A stretch of 47,665 nucleotides of DNA from Polyangiaceae bacterium (GTDB taxonomy: Bacteria; Myxococcota_A; Polyangia; Polyangiales; Polyangiaceae), in assembly GCA_020849655.1 (NCBI GenBank), contig JADLFU010000120.1, positions 1-47,665 of the forward strand, written 5' to 3'. Position numbers and translations under genes: made by a program. Numbering within the stretch: the first letter of the stretch is position 1; each line of letters starts with the position of its first letter. A model generated the notes under the pieces. The model was not told the DNA's origin and did not search any database. It was given only the letters and a program-made list of their open reading frames with translations. Of this stretch, positions 8,044 through 16,404 are shown piece by piece.

Positions 8044-8768
8044 TGAACCACTCTATCTGGATCCCCCTCCTGCTGCTCTCGGTCGCGGCGTGCGAGCCCG
8101 AGCTCCCCGAGGCCACCAACGCGCCTCACAACGTGAAGGAGCCGCTCCCCGGCGCGGGCGGGGGCGCCCCGGTGGGCGGCGCGCCGGCCACCTCTGGCGC
8201 GGCAGGCGCAGCGACCGCGGGCGCGTCGAGCGCCGGCGCCGCGGGGGCGGGCGGCTCCACCGTCACGATGGCGACGGGCACGGTCGGCAAGGCGTGCAAG
8301 CAGGACGCGGAGTGCACCGGGTACGGCAACGGCGCCTGCGTCACCTCGATCGCCCCGCTGAAGGGCAAGATCACCGATCCGACGCACCCGCAGGCTGCGA
8401 AGTTCGAGAACGAGCTCGTGATGCCGTTCCCCAACGGGTACTGCGCGACGACGATCGATCACCCGTGCCCGAACGACGCGGCGTGCGGGCCGGGCGCCGG
8501 GTGCTTCCGCGGGCTCGACGGGGTCGACAAGGCGGTGCTCGCCGACCTCGACAAGGAGAAGACGGCCGACGGCATGCACCCGTTCCTGCCGTTCAGCACC
8601 GTCGCGTTCGCCGACGTGGGCATCTGCATGAAGCCCTGCACCGCGGACGCCGAGTGTCGCCAGGCCGAGGGCTACACGTGCGCCGTCCCGATGGGGACGC
8701 TCATCGGCGTCATCAACCCGGCGTACACGCGCAAGTTCTGTGTCGGACCGTTCACCTTTTCACTGTGA
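8043..8768 (+). CDS. Cys-containing secreted lipoprotein of unknown function
   Basis: ATG 8043 shares one base with the previous stop. The 241-residue product has a lipoprotein signal (LLLLSVAAC), then a Gly/Ala/Ser-rich linker to about residue 78, then a C-terminal domain with about ten cysteines grouped in phrases such as CKQDAECTGYGNGACV and CTADAECRQAEGYTC. Such paired-Cys motifs are typical of disulfide-stabilised modules of myxobacterial surface proteins. It belongs to the 5345-10353 export cluster. No enzymatic motif is seen. Confidence 0.75.
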   Translation: MNHSIWIPLLLLSVAACEPELPEATNAPHNVKEPLPGAGGGAPVGGAPATSGAAGAATAGASSAGAAGAGGSTVTMATGTVGKACKQDAECTGYGNGACVTSIAPLKGKITDPTHPQAAKFENELVMPFPNGYCATTIDHPCPNDAACGPGAGCFRGLDGVDKAVLADLDKEKTADGMHPFLPFSTVAFADVGICMKPCTADAECRQAEGYTCAVPMGTLIGVINPAYTRKFCVGPFTFSL

Positions 8769-8796
8769 TCCGCGCCACTTACCTCGAGGAGAGAGC

Positions 8797-10353
8797 ATGA
8801 CGAACCACAGTCTTCGTACCCCCACCGTTCGGATGGCCGGCGCCCTGGTGCTGGCGGGCTCGGCGCTCTTCGTCGCTTGCTCCAACACTGGCGAGACGCC
8901 GCCCAGCGACGACCTCGACACCGGCAGCGCCGGCGCGACCGGCGGCGCTGGCAAGAGCGGGTCGGCGGGTCAGGCCGGCGGCGCCGCGGCGGGCAAGGCT
9001 GGCGCTGGCGGGAAGGCTGGATCGCCCGCGGGCGGCGCGTCGTCGGGCGGCACCTCGGCGGGTGGCACCTCGGCGGGCGGCACGTCCGCGGGCGGCACCT
9101 CGTCGGGGGGCGGCACCGCGGGGACGTGCCCGCCGTCGAAGTTCTTCGGGTTGCCGGAGTGCGCGTCCCCCGGGAAGCACCCCTGCCTCACGTGCGCCTG
9201 CAACGATCTCTCCTCGACGCTCTGCTCCGCGAAGTACGGCGCGTGCAAGGGGGACGAGGGGTGCTCGAAGACCGTCGAGTGCGTGCTCAGCGGCTGCGCG
9301 GTGTCGTCGTGTGAGCAGTTCGTCGGCAGCAGCCTCCAGAAGCTCCTCGACCTCGAGCCCTGCCTCCAGACCACCTGCAAGGCGGAGTGCGCGGATCTCT
9401 TCGGCGGCGCGGGAGGGGCGGGCGGCGCGGCGGGCTCGTCGTCCTCCGGCGCGGGCGGGACGACCTCCTCCGGCGGCGGCGGGTCGACGGCGGGCGGCGC
9501 GAGCGGCGCAGGCGGCGCGGCGCAGGCGTGCACACCCAACAGCTTCCGGTGCACCGGCTCGAAGCTCGAGAAGTGCGACGCCGCGGGCGCCGGCTACACA
9601 CTCTCCCAGGACTGCGGCACGATGGTGTGCGACGCAGGCGCCGGCAAGTGCACCGCGGGCGGCTGCGGCGACGGGTGGACGATCACGTACGCCATCACGG
9701 GCGGGTTCAGCATCACGGAGACCACCCTCGGCGCCGGCGACAAGAGCAACCTCCCCATCGGCCCCGGCGAGCTGCAGATCAGGTTCGACGACCAGGGCGG
9801 CGCGCCCGGCGGCACCGCGCGCCTTCTCTCGTACAAGATGCCGATGAAGTTCGACGTCACCACCTCGGGCCTGACGGTGGCGACCAACGTCGTGACCTCC
9901 GCGCCGTTCACGGACTGCGGCGTCGCGAAGGGCTCGCTCGCGAGCGCCGTCCTCTCGTGGGACACGTGCAAGTACGGCCCCACGTGGAACGTCGACAAGA
10001 ACTCCTGGAAGCCCGCGCCCGACGCGGCCACGGGCCCCGGCTGCGTCAACGGCTACTCGAGCGTCGGAAACGTCAAGTGCACCGACAACTCGTTGTTTGC
10101 CAAGTGCAGCGACGGCAACCTGAAGGACGGCGACAACCCGCAGAACTCCACCTGGAACCAGCCGCTCAATTCCTTCGAGTTCTCGGCGGATCTCAAGAGC
10201 TTCTCGATGGTCAAGCTCGGCCAGCCGTCGCCGGGCGGGGGCGGCGACAAGGGCGTCGAGACGCCGAACACCTCGCCGAGCCGGACGTGGTTCACGGTGA
10301 AGGGCACCGAGACGGGGCGCGTGAAGGCCCCGAAGCCATGCTCCTGCAACTAG
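8797..10353 (+). CDS. Surface lipoprotein with tandem Gly-rich linkers
   Basis: The ATG at 8797 is preceded by a purine-rich ribosome binding site (GAGGAGAGAG) and starts a lipoprotein signal with lipobox FVAC, giving 518 residues. Residues about 35-110 are low-complexity Gly/Ser/Ala/Thr (tandem SAGGT units). A Cys-rich domain follows to about residue 205, then a second Gly/Ser/Ala linker and a short Cys module (FRCTGSKLEKCD). The rest is a beta-rich domain with spaced cysteines ending CSCN. The architecture suggests a cell-surface protein on a flexible stalk; no catalytic residues are recognisable. Confidence 0.75.
   Translation: MTNHSLRTPTVRMAGALVLAGSALFVACSNTGETPPSDDLDTGSAGATGGAGKSGSAGQAGGAAAGKAGAGGKAGSPAGGASSGGTSAGGTSAGGTSAGGTSSGGGTAGTCPPSKFFGLPECASPGKHPCLTCACNDLSSTLCSAKYGACKGDEGCSKTVECVLSGCAVSSCEQFVGSSLQKLLDLEPCLQTTCKAECADLFGGAGGAGGAAGSSSSGAGGTTSSGGGGSTAGGASGAGGAAQACTPNSFRCTGSKLEKCDAAGAGYTLSQDCGTMVCDAGAGKCTAGGCGDGWTITYAITGGFSITETTLGAGDKSNLPIGPGELQIRFDDQGGAPGGTARLLSYKMPMKFDVTTSGLTVATNVVTSAPFTDCGVAKGSLASAVLSWDTCKYGPTWNVDKNSWKPAPDAATGPGCVNGYSSVGNVKCTDNSLFAKCSDGNLKDGDNPQNSTWNQPLNSFEFSADLKSFSMVKLGQPSPGGGGDKGVETPNTSPSRTWFTVKGTETGRVKAPKPCSCN
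9041..9117 (+). repeat. 15-nt tandem repeat encoding SAGGT units
   Basis: About five imperfect 15-nt units encode SSGGT/SAGGT in the linker of the lipoprotein gene 8797-10353. Differences between copies are mainly third-position changes (tcg/tcc, ggc/ggt), so the protein repeat is preserved while the DNA diverges. Confidence 0.7.
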
Positions 10354-10355
10354 AC

Positions 10356-10361
10356 TAGACT
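10356..10361 (+). promoter_or_regulatory. Candidate -10 element TAGACT for a leaderless transcript
   Basis: TAGACT (second of two overlapping copies) ends 6 bp before the ATG at 10368, so initiation 7 bp after the hexamer would start the transcript at the start codon itself. No Shine-Dalgarno fits between. No good -35 is visible, which keeps this tentative. Confidence 0.3.
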
Positions 10362-10367
10362 GGCGCG

Positions 10368-11756
10368 ATGGAACGCCTGTCGGGCCTCGACGCGAGCTTT
10401 CTCTACCTCGAGACGGCGCGCATGCACATGCACGTCTCGCTCGTCGCCGTGCTCGATCCGACCGAGGCGCCGGGCGGCTACTCGTTCGACAGGATCCAGG
10501 AGCTGATCGCCGACCGCATCCACCTGTTGCCGCCGTTTCGCCGGCGCCTCGTGCGCGTGCCGTTCGATCTGCACCACCCGGTGTGGGTCGAGGACCCCGA
10601 GTTCGACATCATCCACCACGTCCGGCGCGTCTCCGCGCCCGCGCCGGGCGGGAGGCGCGAGCTCGCGAGCCTCGTCGGCCGCATCACCTCGAGCCCGCTC
10701 GACCGCGGCCGGCCGCTCTGGGAGGTCTGGGTCATCGAGGGGCTGAAGCGCGGGCGGTACGCGCTCGTCACCAAGGTGCACCACGCGGCGGTGGACGGCG
10801 TCACGGGCGCCAGCCTGCTCGCGCACCTGTTCGATCTCGGGCGCGACGCGGTGGCCGCGCCGAAGCCCCCTCCCGCCCCGCCCGACCCCATCCCGACCGA
10901 TCGCGAGCTCGTGCAGCACGCGCTCCTCTCTCGCGCGCGCCAGCCCGTCGGGATGTGGAAGCTCGCGAGGCAGACGGTGAAGGCCGCGCGGGACGTGGTG
11001 CGCGTGCGGCGCGACCCGGAGACGCCCGTCGGCGCGACGCCGCTCACGGCCCCGCGCACCCGGTTCAACGGCTCGATCGGCGCGCAGCGCGCCGTCGCCT
11101 TCTCGCGGGTGCCGCTGCCGGCCATCAAGGAGCTGAAGAAGCGCGCCGGCACCACGGTCAACGACGTCGTGCTGGCCGTGTGCGCGGGCGCGCTCCGGAG
11201 GTACCTCGAAGCCCACGAGGAGCTGCCCGACGCGCCGCTCATCGCGACGTGCCCGATCTCCGTGCACGGCGCCTCGCGCGGCCCGTCGAGCAACAAGGTC
11301 TCCGCGATGTTCACCTCGCTCGCGACCCACGTCGACGATCCGAGAGCGCGGCTGCTCGCGATCGCCGCCACGACGCGCGGCGCGAAGGAGGAGCACAACG
11401 CGGTCGGCGCCGACATGCTGCAGAACTGGGCGGAGTTCGCGGCGCCGACGACCTTCAACCTGGCGTCGAGGTTCTACAGCGCGATGAACCTCGCGGACAA
11501 GCACCGCCCCATCCACAACCTCGTCATCTCCAACGTGCCGGGCCCCCCCTTCCCGCTGTACCTCGCGGGCGCGGACCTCGTCGCCATCTACCCGATGGGC
11601 CCCGTGATGGAGGGCGCGGGCCTCAACGTCACCGTGCTCAGCTACCGCGGCGCGGTCGACTTCGGGTTCAACGCCAGCCAGTCGATGGCGCCGGATCTGT
11701 GGGCGCTCGCCGAGGCCGTGCCGCCCGCGTTCGACGAGCTCGCCGGCGCGTTCTGA
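10368..11756 (+). CDS. Wax ester synthase / acyl-CoA:diacylglycerol acyltransferase (WS/DGAT)
   Basis: A 462-residue protein of usual family length. It has the family start LSGLDASFLYLE, the PLWE motif near residue 117, the catalytic HHxxxDG motif (His138-His139, Asp143-Gly144), and the C-terminal markers NVPGP and YPMGP. WS/DGAT enzymes esterify fatty alcohols or diacylglycerol with acyl-CoA to make wax esters or triacylglycerol at the inner membrane. It begins 14 bp after the preceding lipoprotein gene and faces the capA-like gene. Confidence 0.92.
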   Translation: MERLSGLDASFLYLETARMHMHVSLVAVLDPTEAPGGYSFDRIQELIADRIHLLPPFRRRLVRVPFDLHHPVWVEDPEFDIIHHVRRVSAPAPGGRRELASLVGRITSSPLDRGRPLWEVWVIEGLKRGRYALVTKVHHAAVDGVTGASLLAHLFDLGRDAVAAPKPPPAPPDPIPTDRELVQHALLSRARQPVGMWKLARQTVKAARDVVRVRRDPETPVGATPLTAPRTRFNGSIGAQRAVAFSRVPLPAIKELKKRAGTTVNDVVLAVCAGALRRYLEAHEELPDAPLIATCPISVHGASRGPSSNKVSAMFTSLATHVDDPRARLLAIAATTRGAKEEHNAVGADMLQNWAEFAAPTTFNLASRFYSAMNLADKHRPIHNLVISNVPGPPFPLYLAGADLVAIYPMGPVMEGAGLNVTVLSYRGAVDFGFNASQSMAPDLWALAEAVPPAFDELAGAF

Positions 11757-11762
11757 TAGATC

Positions 11763-12905
11763 TCACCGCGCGGGCTCCAGGCGAAAGCACCCGTCCGGCG
11801 TCTCCTCGAGCGCGAGCGGCGCGGGAGAGGTCATCGTCAACCTCCGCCTCGCCATGGCGAGCGCCGCCCCCGTGACCGGCTCCGGCTCGGCGAGCACGAC
11901 GCGGTGGGGACACGCCTCGACGCGCGAGGCCCCGCCGCGGCCCACCGTCACGCGCGCCAGCAAGCCGAGCTCGGTCGCGGGGTGCTCGCGGTGCATCTGC
12001 ATCACGAGGTTGCCGAGCCCCTCGAACACCGGCGTGTCACCGACGAACGACACGCCGTGGAACACGTGCGCGTGGTGGCCGACCACCACGTGCGCGCCCG
12101 CGCGCGCCGCCGCGTGGAGCAGCGCGCGCAGCGACGGCGTGGTCGAGGCGCCGTACTCCTCGCCGCCGTGCACCGAGACGACGACGACGTCCGCCGCGCC
12201 CGACGCGACGAGCGCGCGCGTGCCCGCCTCGACGGCGTCGCGCGTCGCCTCGGCCACGTGCCTGCGCGCGGGGTGCGTCGACAGCGGGCCTTGGTTCCAG
12301 ATCGCGGTGAACGCGAGGAAGCCGATCTTGACGCCGGCGCGCTCGACGACGACCGGGCGCGCCTGATCGCCGGCTTCGCGCGACGTGCCCACGTGCGCGA
12401 CGCCGACCCTGTCGAGGTTGTCGAGCGTCTCCCGGAGCGCGCGCTCGCCGTAGTCCCACGCGTGGTTGTTCGCCGTCGACACGACGTCGATACCCGCGCG
12501 CGCGAGCACGTCTGCGCCGCCGGGAGGCCCGGTGAACACGAGCGAGCTCCACGACCGCACGACCTCCCCGCCCTGCTCGGAGAGCTGGCTCTCCAGATTC
12601 ACGAAGCTCACGTCTGCCTGATCGAGGCGGCCGCGGATGCGTCGCAGCGGATCGTACGAGGGGTCGGCGAGGATCCTCTTGCCGGTCGCGCGCGCGAGCT
12701 CGACGTCCCCGCCCAAGAGGAGCACGGCGCGCGCTGGCAGAGGAGGCGGCGACGCGCTCGACGCCGGGGGTGACGGGAGCGCGGGAGGTGACGACGAGGT
12801 CGCGGCAGAGGACGCGGGGCCGCTCGGCGCGCTCCTGTCGCAGCCGAGCGCGACCGAGAGCGCCACGAGCGCCCCACACGGCAGGCGACGCGAGAGGCTC
12901 GTCAT
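11763..12905 (-). CDS. CapA-family metallophosphatase-like lipoprotein
   Basis: A 380-residue protein with lipoprotein signal (VALGC), a Ser/Pro/Ala-rich linker to about residue 58, then the CapA/PgsA domain. Conserved metal-site motifs are all present: LGGDVELAR, NLESQL, TANNHAWDYG, VHGGEEY and GHHAHV. Family members take part in poly-gamma-glutamate or capsule export and some are metallophosphoesterases. It is the last gene of the truD-exb operon, 21 bp after the tonB-like gene, and converges on WS/DGAT with only 6 bp between stops; no terminator hairpin is seen there. Confidence 0.88.
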   Translation of the reverse strand: MTSLSRRLPCGALVALSVALGCDRSAPSGPASSAATSSSPPALPSPPASSASPPPLPARAVLLLGGDVELARATGKRILADPSYDPLRRIRGRLDQADVSFVNLESQLSEQGGEVVRSWSSLVFTGPPGGADVLARAGIDVVSTANNHAWDYGERALRETLDNLDRVGVAHVGTSREAGDQARPVVVERAGVKIGFLAFTAIWNQGPLSTHPARRHVAEATRDAVEAGTRALVASGAADVVVVSVHGGEEYGASTTPSLRALLHAAARAGAHVVVGHHAHVFHGVSFVGDTPVFEGLGNLVMQMHREHPATELGLLARVTVGRGGASRVEACPHRVVLAEPEPVTGAALAMARRRLTMTSPAPLALEETPDGCFRLEPAR

Positions 12906-12926
12906 CGCGCCGGCGTCGCGCCTCGC

Positions 12927-13733
12927 TCAGCGGGAGAACCGGATGTTGAACGGGGTCGTCTGCCCCTGGGTGGGCTGCCCCGCCTTGTCGAGCGACGGCG
13001 AGAAGCGCTCGCGCAGGGCGCACGTCCGCGCCGCGCGGCCGAACCCGAACCCGGGATCGTTCAGCACGCGCACCGACGCGGGCGAGCCGTCGGGCCGCAC
13101 CGTGACGATGACCTGGACGACCGCGCTGTTCTTGTCCTCCGCGTCGGCCTCCTCGGGGAAAGGGCAGCGCCAGTCGCTGTTGCGCGGCCTCGCGGGCGCG
13201 GAGAGATCGGGCCCGGGCGGAGGAGGCGGAGGCGCCGGCCGCCCGGATCCGCCGGGCTCGACGCCGCCCTGCGCGTGTCGATCGTCGACGGCGGTCTTCG
13301 ACTTGCCGTCGGCCGCGGTGACGCCGCCGCGGTAGATGCAGTCGCCCTGGACGAGCCCCGGATCGGTGAAGTCGACGGGCGCGTCGGGCGGCGCCGTGAG
13401 CGTGCGCCCCGCCTCGGCGGCCGCGGGCGGCGGATCGGCCTTCGTGGGCTGAGGATCAGCCTTCGCGACGGGCCGAGGAGGCTGGAGGATCGGCGCGGGC
13501 TCGTCCTTCGGCTTCTCCTCCTCCTTCGGCTTCTCCTCCTTCGGCTTCTCCTCCTTCGGGAGCTCGATGTCGTACTGCCGCCAGAGGAACTCGTGCACGA
13601 GCGCGGACGACGCCTTCACCCCCGCGCGCAGGTCGGACAGCGACGTCGCCGCGTCGACGATCGGCGGCGCGTGCGCGCTCGCCGACACGAGGATCGCGCC
13701 GAGCAGCGCGGGGGAGAGGAGCTCGCCCTTCAT
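12927..13733 (-). CDS. TonB/energy-transducer-like protein with cleavable-type signal
   Basis: 268 residues. After the N-terminal export signal comes a Lys/Glu/Pro-rich spacer (several KPKEE units, residues about 60-76), Pro-rich linkers, and a C-terminal domain with the TonB hallmark V-x-VRPDGSPASVRVLNDPG and a terminal FNIRFSR strand. The gene follows exbB-exbD directly, as expected for a TonB/TolA-type force transducer. Oddly, the N-terminus reads as a signal peptide ending SASAHA rather than a basic-flanked anchor, so membrane tethering is uncertain. Confidence 0.75.
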   Translation of the reverse strand: MKGELLSPALLGAILVSASAHAPPIVDAATSLSDLRAGVKASSALVHEFLWRQYDIELPKEEKPKEEKPKEEEKPKDEPAPILQPPRPVAKADPQPTKADPPPAAAEAGRTLTAPPDAPVDFTDPGLVQGDCIYRGGVTAADGKSKTAVDDRHAQGGVEPGGSGRPAPPPPPPGPDLSAPARPRNSDWRCPFPEEADAEDKNSAVVQVIVTVRPDGSPASVRVLNDPGFGFGRAARTCALRERFSPSLDKAGQPTQGQTTPFNIRFSR

Positions 13734-13746
13734 CGTGGAGGCTTCG

Positions 13747-14187
13747 TCACTTCGACGCGGCCGGCGCCGCGCCGGTCTCCGCGGGGACGGGTGAGACGCC
13801 GAACGCCACCTTCGCGACGCCGGCCTGCTTCAGCAGGTCCATCACCCGGATGACGCGGCCGTGCGGCACCGCGCTGTCAGCCTTGATGACGGCGCGCAGC
13901 TCGGTGTTCTTCGCGTGGGCCTCGCGCGCGAGCGGCAGGATCGCGTCCTCGCCCGGCACCTTCTTCGAGTCGACGACCGTCTCGCCCGCCGCGGAGAGCT
14001 CGACCGAGAAGATCGTCTGCTGCTCCGAGCCCGTCGCGGCCTTCGGGAGATCCATCGGCAGGCTCTGCGTCACGATGATCTTCGCCGTCACGATGAAGAT
14101 GATCAGCAGCACGAGGGTCACGTCGACGAGCGGCGTGACGTTGATGCCGCTGATGAGCTCGTCGTCTTGCTGGGGACCGCCGCCCAC
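13747..14187 (-). CDS. exbD: ExbD/TolR biopolymer transport protein
   Basis: The GTG at 14187 lies directly next to the exbB stop (14188-14190), giving 146 residues. One TM helix (residues about 18-38) contains the proton-responsive Asp22 in the motif INVTPLVDVTLVLLIIF, diagnostic of ExbD/TolR. The C-terminal part is the periplasmic domain. With ExbB it forms the proton channel that powers a TonB- or TolA-like partner, here encoded next. Confidence 0.92.
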   Translation of the reverse strand: MGGGPQQDDELISGINVTPLVDVTLVLLIIFIVTAKIIVTQSLPMDLPKAATGSEQQTIFSVELSAAGETVVDSKKVPGEDAILPLAREAHAKNTELRAVIKADSAVPHGRVIRVMDLLKQAGVAKVAFGVSPVPAETGAAPAASK

Positions 14188-14883
14188 TCAGGCCTCCTGC
14201 TTCTCGACGCCCTTGTCGCTGTGGAGGTAGGCGAGCAGCTCGTGCGAGAGCACGTCGGCCCCGGCGAGCGCGGCCTTCGTCTGGCGCTGGAACGTGTTGA
14301 ACGCGAAGACCGCGGGGATGGCGACGCCGATGCCGACGGCGGTCGCGACGAGCGCCTCCGCGAGGCTCGACATCACGGCCTGGGGCGCGGCGGCGCTCGC
14401 TGCGGCCGCGGTGGCCGCGCCGGGAGCGGCCTTCGCGGCCTTGCCGAGCTCGTCGAACGACTGGAGGATGCCGATGACGGTGCCGAACAGGCCGATGAAC
14501 GGCGCGTTCGAGCCGAGCGTCCCGAGGAACGACAGGCGGCTCTCGAGCAGGCCCTTCTGCACCGTGACCTCGGCCGCCATCACCTCGCTCGCCTCCTCGG
14601 GCGACGTCTCTTCCGCGTCGCGCCGCATGCCCCGGAGGACGACGGCCGCGCCCGGGTGGCGCGAGCGCTTCATCGCGGCGCGCGCGTCGTCGAAGCCGCC
14701 TGAGCGCAGCCCCTTCGCGAGCGCGTCGCGGAGCGAATCGAGGTCGTCGCGACGTGACCAGAACACGTACGCGCGCTCGAGGATGATCGCGATGGAGAAG
14801 ACAGAGAGACCGATCAACAGCCACAAGACCCAGCCGGCGCCCGTGCCGACCATCAGGTGTTTCGCGTTCTCGACGAGGTTCAT
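14188..14883 (-). CDS. exbB: ExbB/TolQ/MotA-type proton channel subunit
   Basis: 231 residues with an N-terminal TM helix (residues about 16-36), a cytoplasmic segment, and two further TM helices around residues 120-150 and 165-190 that carry the family phrase LGTLGSNAPFIGLFGTVIGI. A run of about 20 mostly Ala residues separates the last two helices, longer than usual. The ATG overlaps the truD stop by 4 bp (ATGA) and exbD follows without gap, so all are cotranslated. Confidence 0.92.
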   Translation of the reverse strand: MNLVENAKHLMVGTGAGWVLWLLIGLSVFSIAIILERAYVFWSRRDDLDSLRDALAKGLRSGGFDDARAAMKRSRHPGAAVVLRGMRRDAEETSPEEASEVMAAEVTVQKGLLESRLSFLGTLGSNAPFIGLFGTVIGILQSFDELGKAAKAAPGAATAAAASAAAPQAVMSSLAEALVATAVGIGVAIPAVFAFNTFQRQTKAALAGADVLSHELLAYLHSDKGVEKQEA

Positions 14884-15929
14884 GGTTCGCGGGGTTCCTC
14901 TTCGGCCGTCTCGGCCAGGCTTCTACGCGGCTCTTGCGCGTCGCACACGGCGTCCAGCACCGACGTCGCGTACGCCCCCCTCGCTAGCACGAACTCGACG
15001 CGTACGCAGTCCGGTCGCGCGAGCGACGCCGAGAGCTGCGCGGGGCGGAGCACGAGCGCCCTGCGCGCGCCCTCCCCGAGCGAGGCCCACCGCGCAAGGA
15101 GCGCCTCGCCGTCGGGGAGCGTGGAGAGCGCGGCGCGCTCCAGCTCGGCCGGGCGCCCCGAGGGCCAGGGCATCTTCGCGCCGAACAGCGGGCCCGTCGG
15201 CCACACCTCGCCCGCCGCGAGCCGCGCGGCCTCTCGGGCGGGATCGTCGCACGTGAACACCTTCGGGCCCCCGGCGGTGCCGACGAGGTCGCCCGGCAAG
15301 AGGTGGCTCCACGTGCCGTCGGCGACGCGCGCGTCGAGGACCTCGTGGAACAGCCGCGACTGCAGCGCCGAGAACAGCAGGCGGCGCACCTTCGGGTCGC
15401 GCGGCGCAGGCTCGGCGCCGGTCATGAACGCGAGCGCGCGGTCCGCGTTGTCGCCGTGGCGCCCGAACCGCTGGCGGCCGAACCGGTTGGGGAGCCCCTC
15501 GACGCCGATCCGGGTGAGCGCCTCGACGAGCGCCGGGCCCGCCTCGACCGGGACGTCGCGGAGCGCGAGCGCGAAGCGGTTGCCGCGGAGGTGCCCGGTC
15601 TTCAGCTTGTTGCCGTGGCGCGCGAGCTCGAGGACCTCGATGCCCTCGCCGGACAGCGCGTCGGGCGACGGCAAGGGCGCGCGCTCCGGCAGCGGCAAGG
15701 AGGCCCACTGGGTCGTGACGGCGTGGCGATCCTTCAGCCCGGCGGTGCCCGCGTCGCGCGGCGAGACGCCGAGGCGCCTGGCGAGCATCCGCACGGCGAC
15801 GAGCGTGTCGAGCTCGCGCTTGCGAAACCTGACGAACAGGTGCGGCCCCGCGCCCGACGGCGCGTACGCGGGCAGCTCCTCGACCTCGAAGTCCTCCGGC
15901 GTGGCTCGGATCGTGACGGTGGGCCGCAT
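14880..15929 (-). CDS. truD: tRNA pseudouridine(13) synthase TruD
   Basis: Starting from ATG 15929 (MRPTVTIRATPEDFEVEE), the 349-residue protein shows the TruD-type catalytic motif AGLKDRHAVTTQW with the nucleophile Asp67, and the later signature PNRFGRQRFGRHGDN. TruD isomerises U13 in the D-arm of tRNA-Glu and others in the cytoplasm. The in-frame extension upstream to 16136 overlaps the divergent gene and lacks family similarity, so it was not used. It heads a five-gene run with exbB, exbD, tonB-like and capA-like genes, an unusual partnership. Confidence 0.93.
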   Translation of the reverse strand: MRPTVTIRATPEDFEVEELPAYAPSGAGPHLFVRFRKRELDTLVAVRMLARRLGVSPRDAGTAGLKDRHAVTTQWASLPLPERAPLPSPDALSGEGIEVLELARHGNKLKTGHLRGNRFALALRDVPVEAGPALVEALTRIGVEGLPNRFGRQRFGRHGDNADRALAFMTGAEPAPRDPKVRRLLFSALQSRLFHEVLDARVADGTWSHLLPGDLVGTAGGPKVFTCDDPAREAARLAAGEVWPTGPLFGAKMPWPSGRPAELERAALSTLPDGEALLARWASLGEGARRALVLRPAQLSASLARPDCVRVEFVLARGAYATSVLDAVCDAQEPRRSLAETAEEEPREP

Positions 15930-15984
15930 CCACCGCCCTCTACCAACGCCGCGGCGAAGGGTGGTACATCGTCGCGCGCCCCCG

Positions 15985-16404
15985 ATGAACAAGCGAGAGT
16001 TCGAGCAGCGGCTCGCGGAGCTCGTCCGCGCCCAGGGCGCCGCCCGCGACAACACCGGCTGCGTCTCGTGCACCGGCTGCGAGGGGTGCCGCGACGCCAC
16101 GTTCTGCCGCGACTCGAAGCGCCTCTCGCGCTGCAACTACTGCGTGCGCTGCGAGGACTGCAGCGAGTCGTCGCACTGCCACGGCAGCAGGCACCTGACG
16201 AGCTGCGTGCACTGCGTCGACTGCGAGCGCTGCACCGCGAGCGCGTACCTCGTCCGCTCCTCCGGCCTCTCGGGCTGCACCTACTGCTTCGGCTGCGTGG
16301 GCCTCGTGAAGAAGGATTTTCACATTCTCAACGAGCCCTACGACCGCAAGACCTACTTCGAGACGGTGGCGCGGCTGAAGCGCGAGCTCGGCTACCCCGG
16401 GTGA
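15985..16404 (+). CDS. Cys-rich repeat protein (CaiB/BaiF-labelled myxobacterial type)
   Basis: ATG 15985 gives 139 residues without signal peptide. Residues about 26-105 contain 17 cysteines in about three and a half repeats of ~24 residues, each built from C-x2-C-x2-C-x2-C followed by a looser half, for example RCNYCVRCEDC and SCVHCVDCERC. The regular period suggests a stacked coil (beta-helix-like) or metal-binding fold. The tail (FHILNEPYDRKTYFETV) is conserved-looking and Cys-free. The stop shares a base with the dtd start, so the two are coupled. Some relatives carry a misleading CaiB/BaiF name; no CoA-transferase domain is present. Confidence 0.75.
   Translation: MNKREFEQRLAELVRAQGAARDNTGCVSCTGCEGCRDATFCRDSKRLSRCNYCVRCEDCSESSHCHGSRHLTSCVHCVDCERCTASAYLVRSSGLSGCTYCFGCVGLVKKDFHILNEPYDRKTYFETVARLKRELGYPG

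Noticed and set aside
15930-16136. N-terminal extension of TruD to 16136
   Set aside because: It overlaps the divergent Cys-rich protein gene and shows no TruD-like residues; MRPTVTIRATPEDFEVEE is the natural start.
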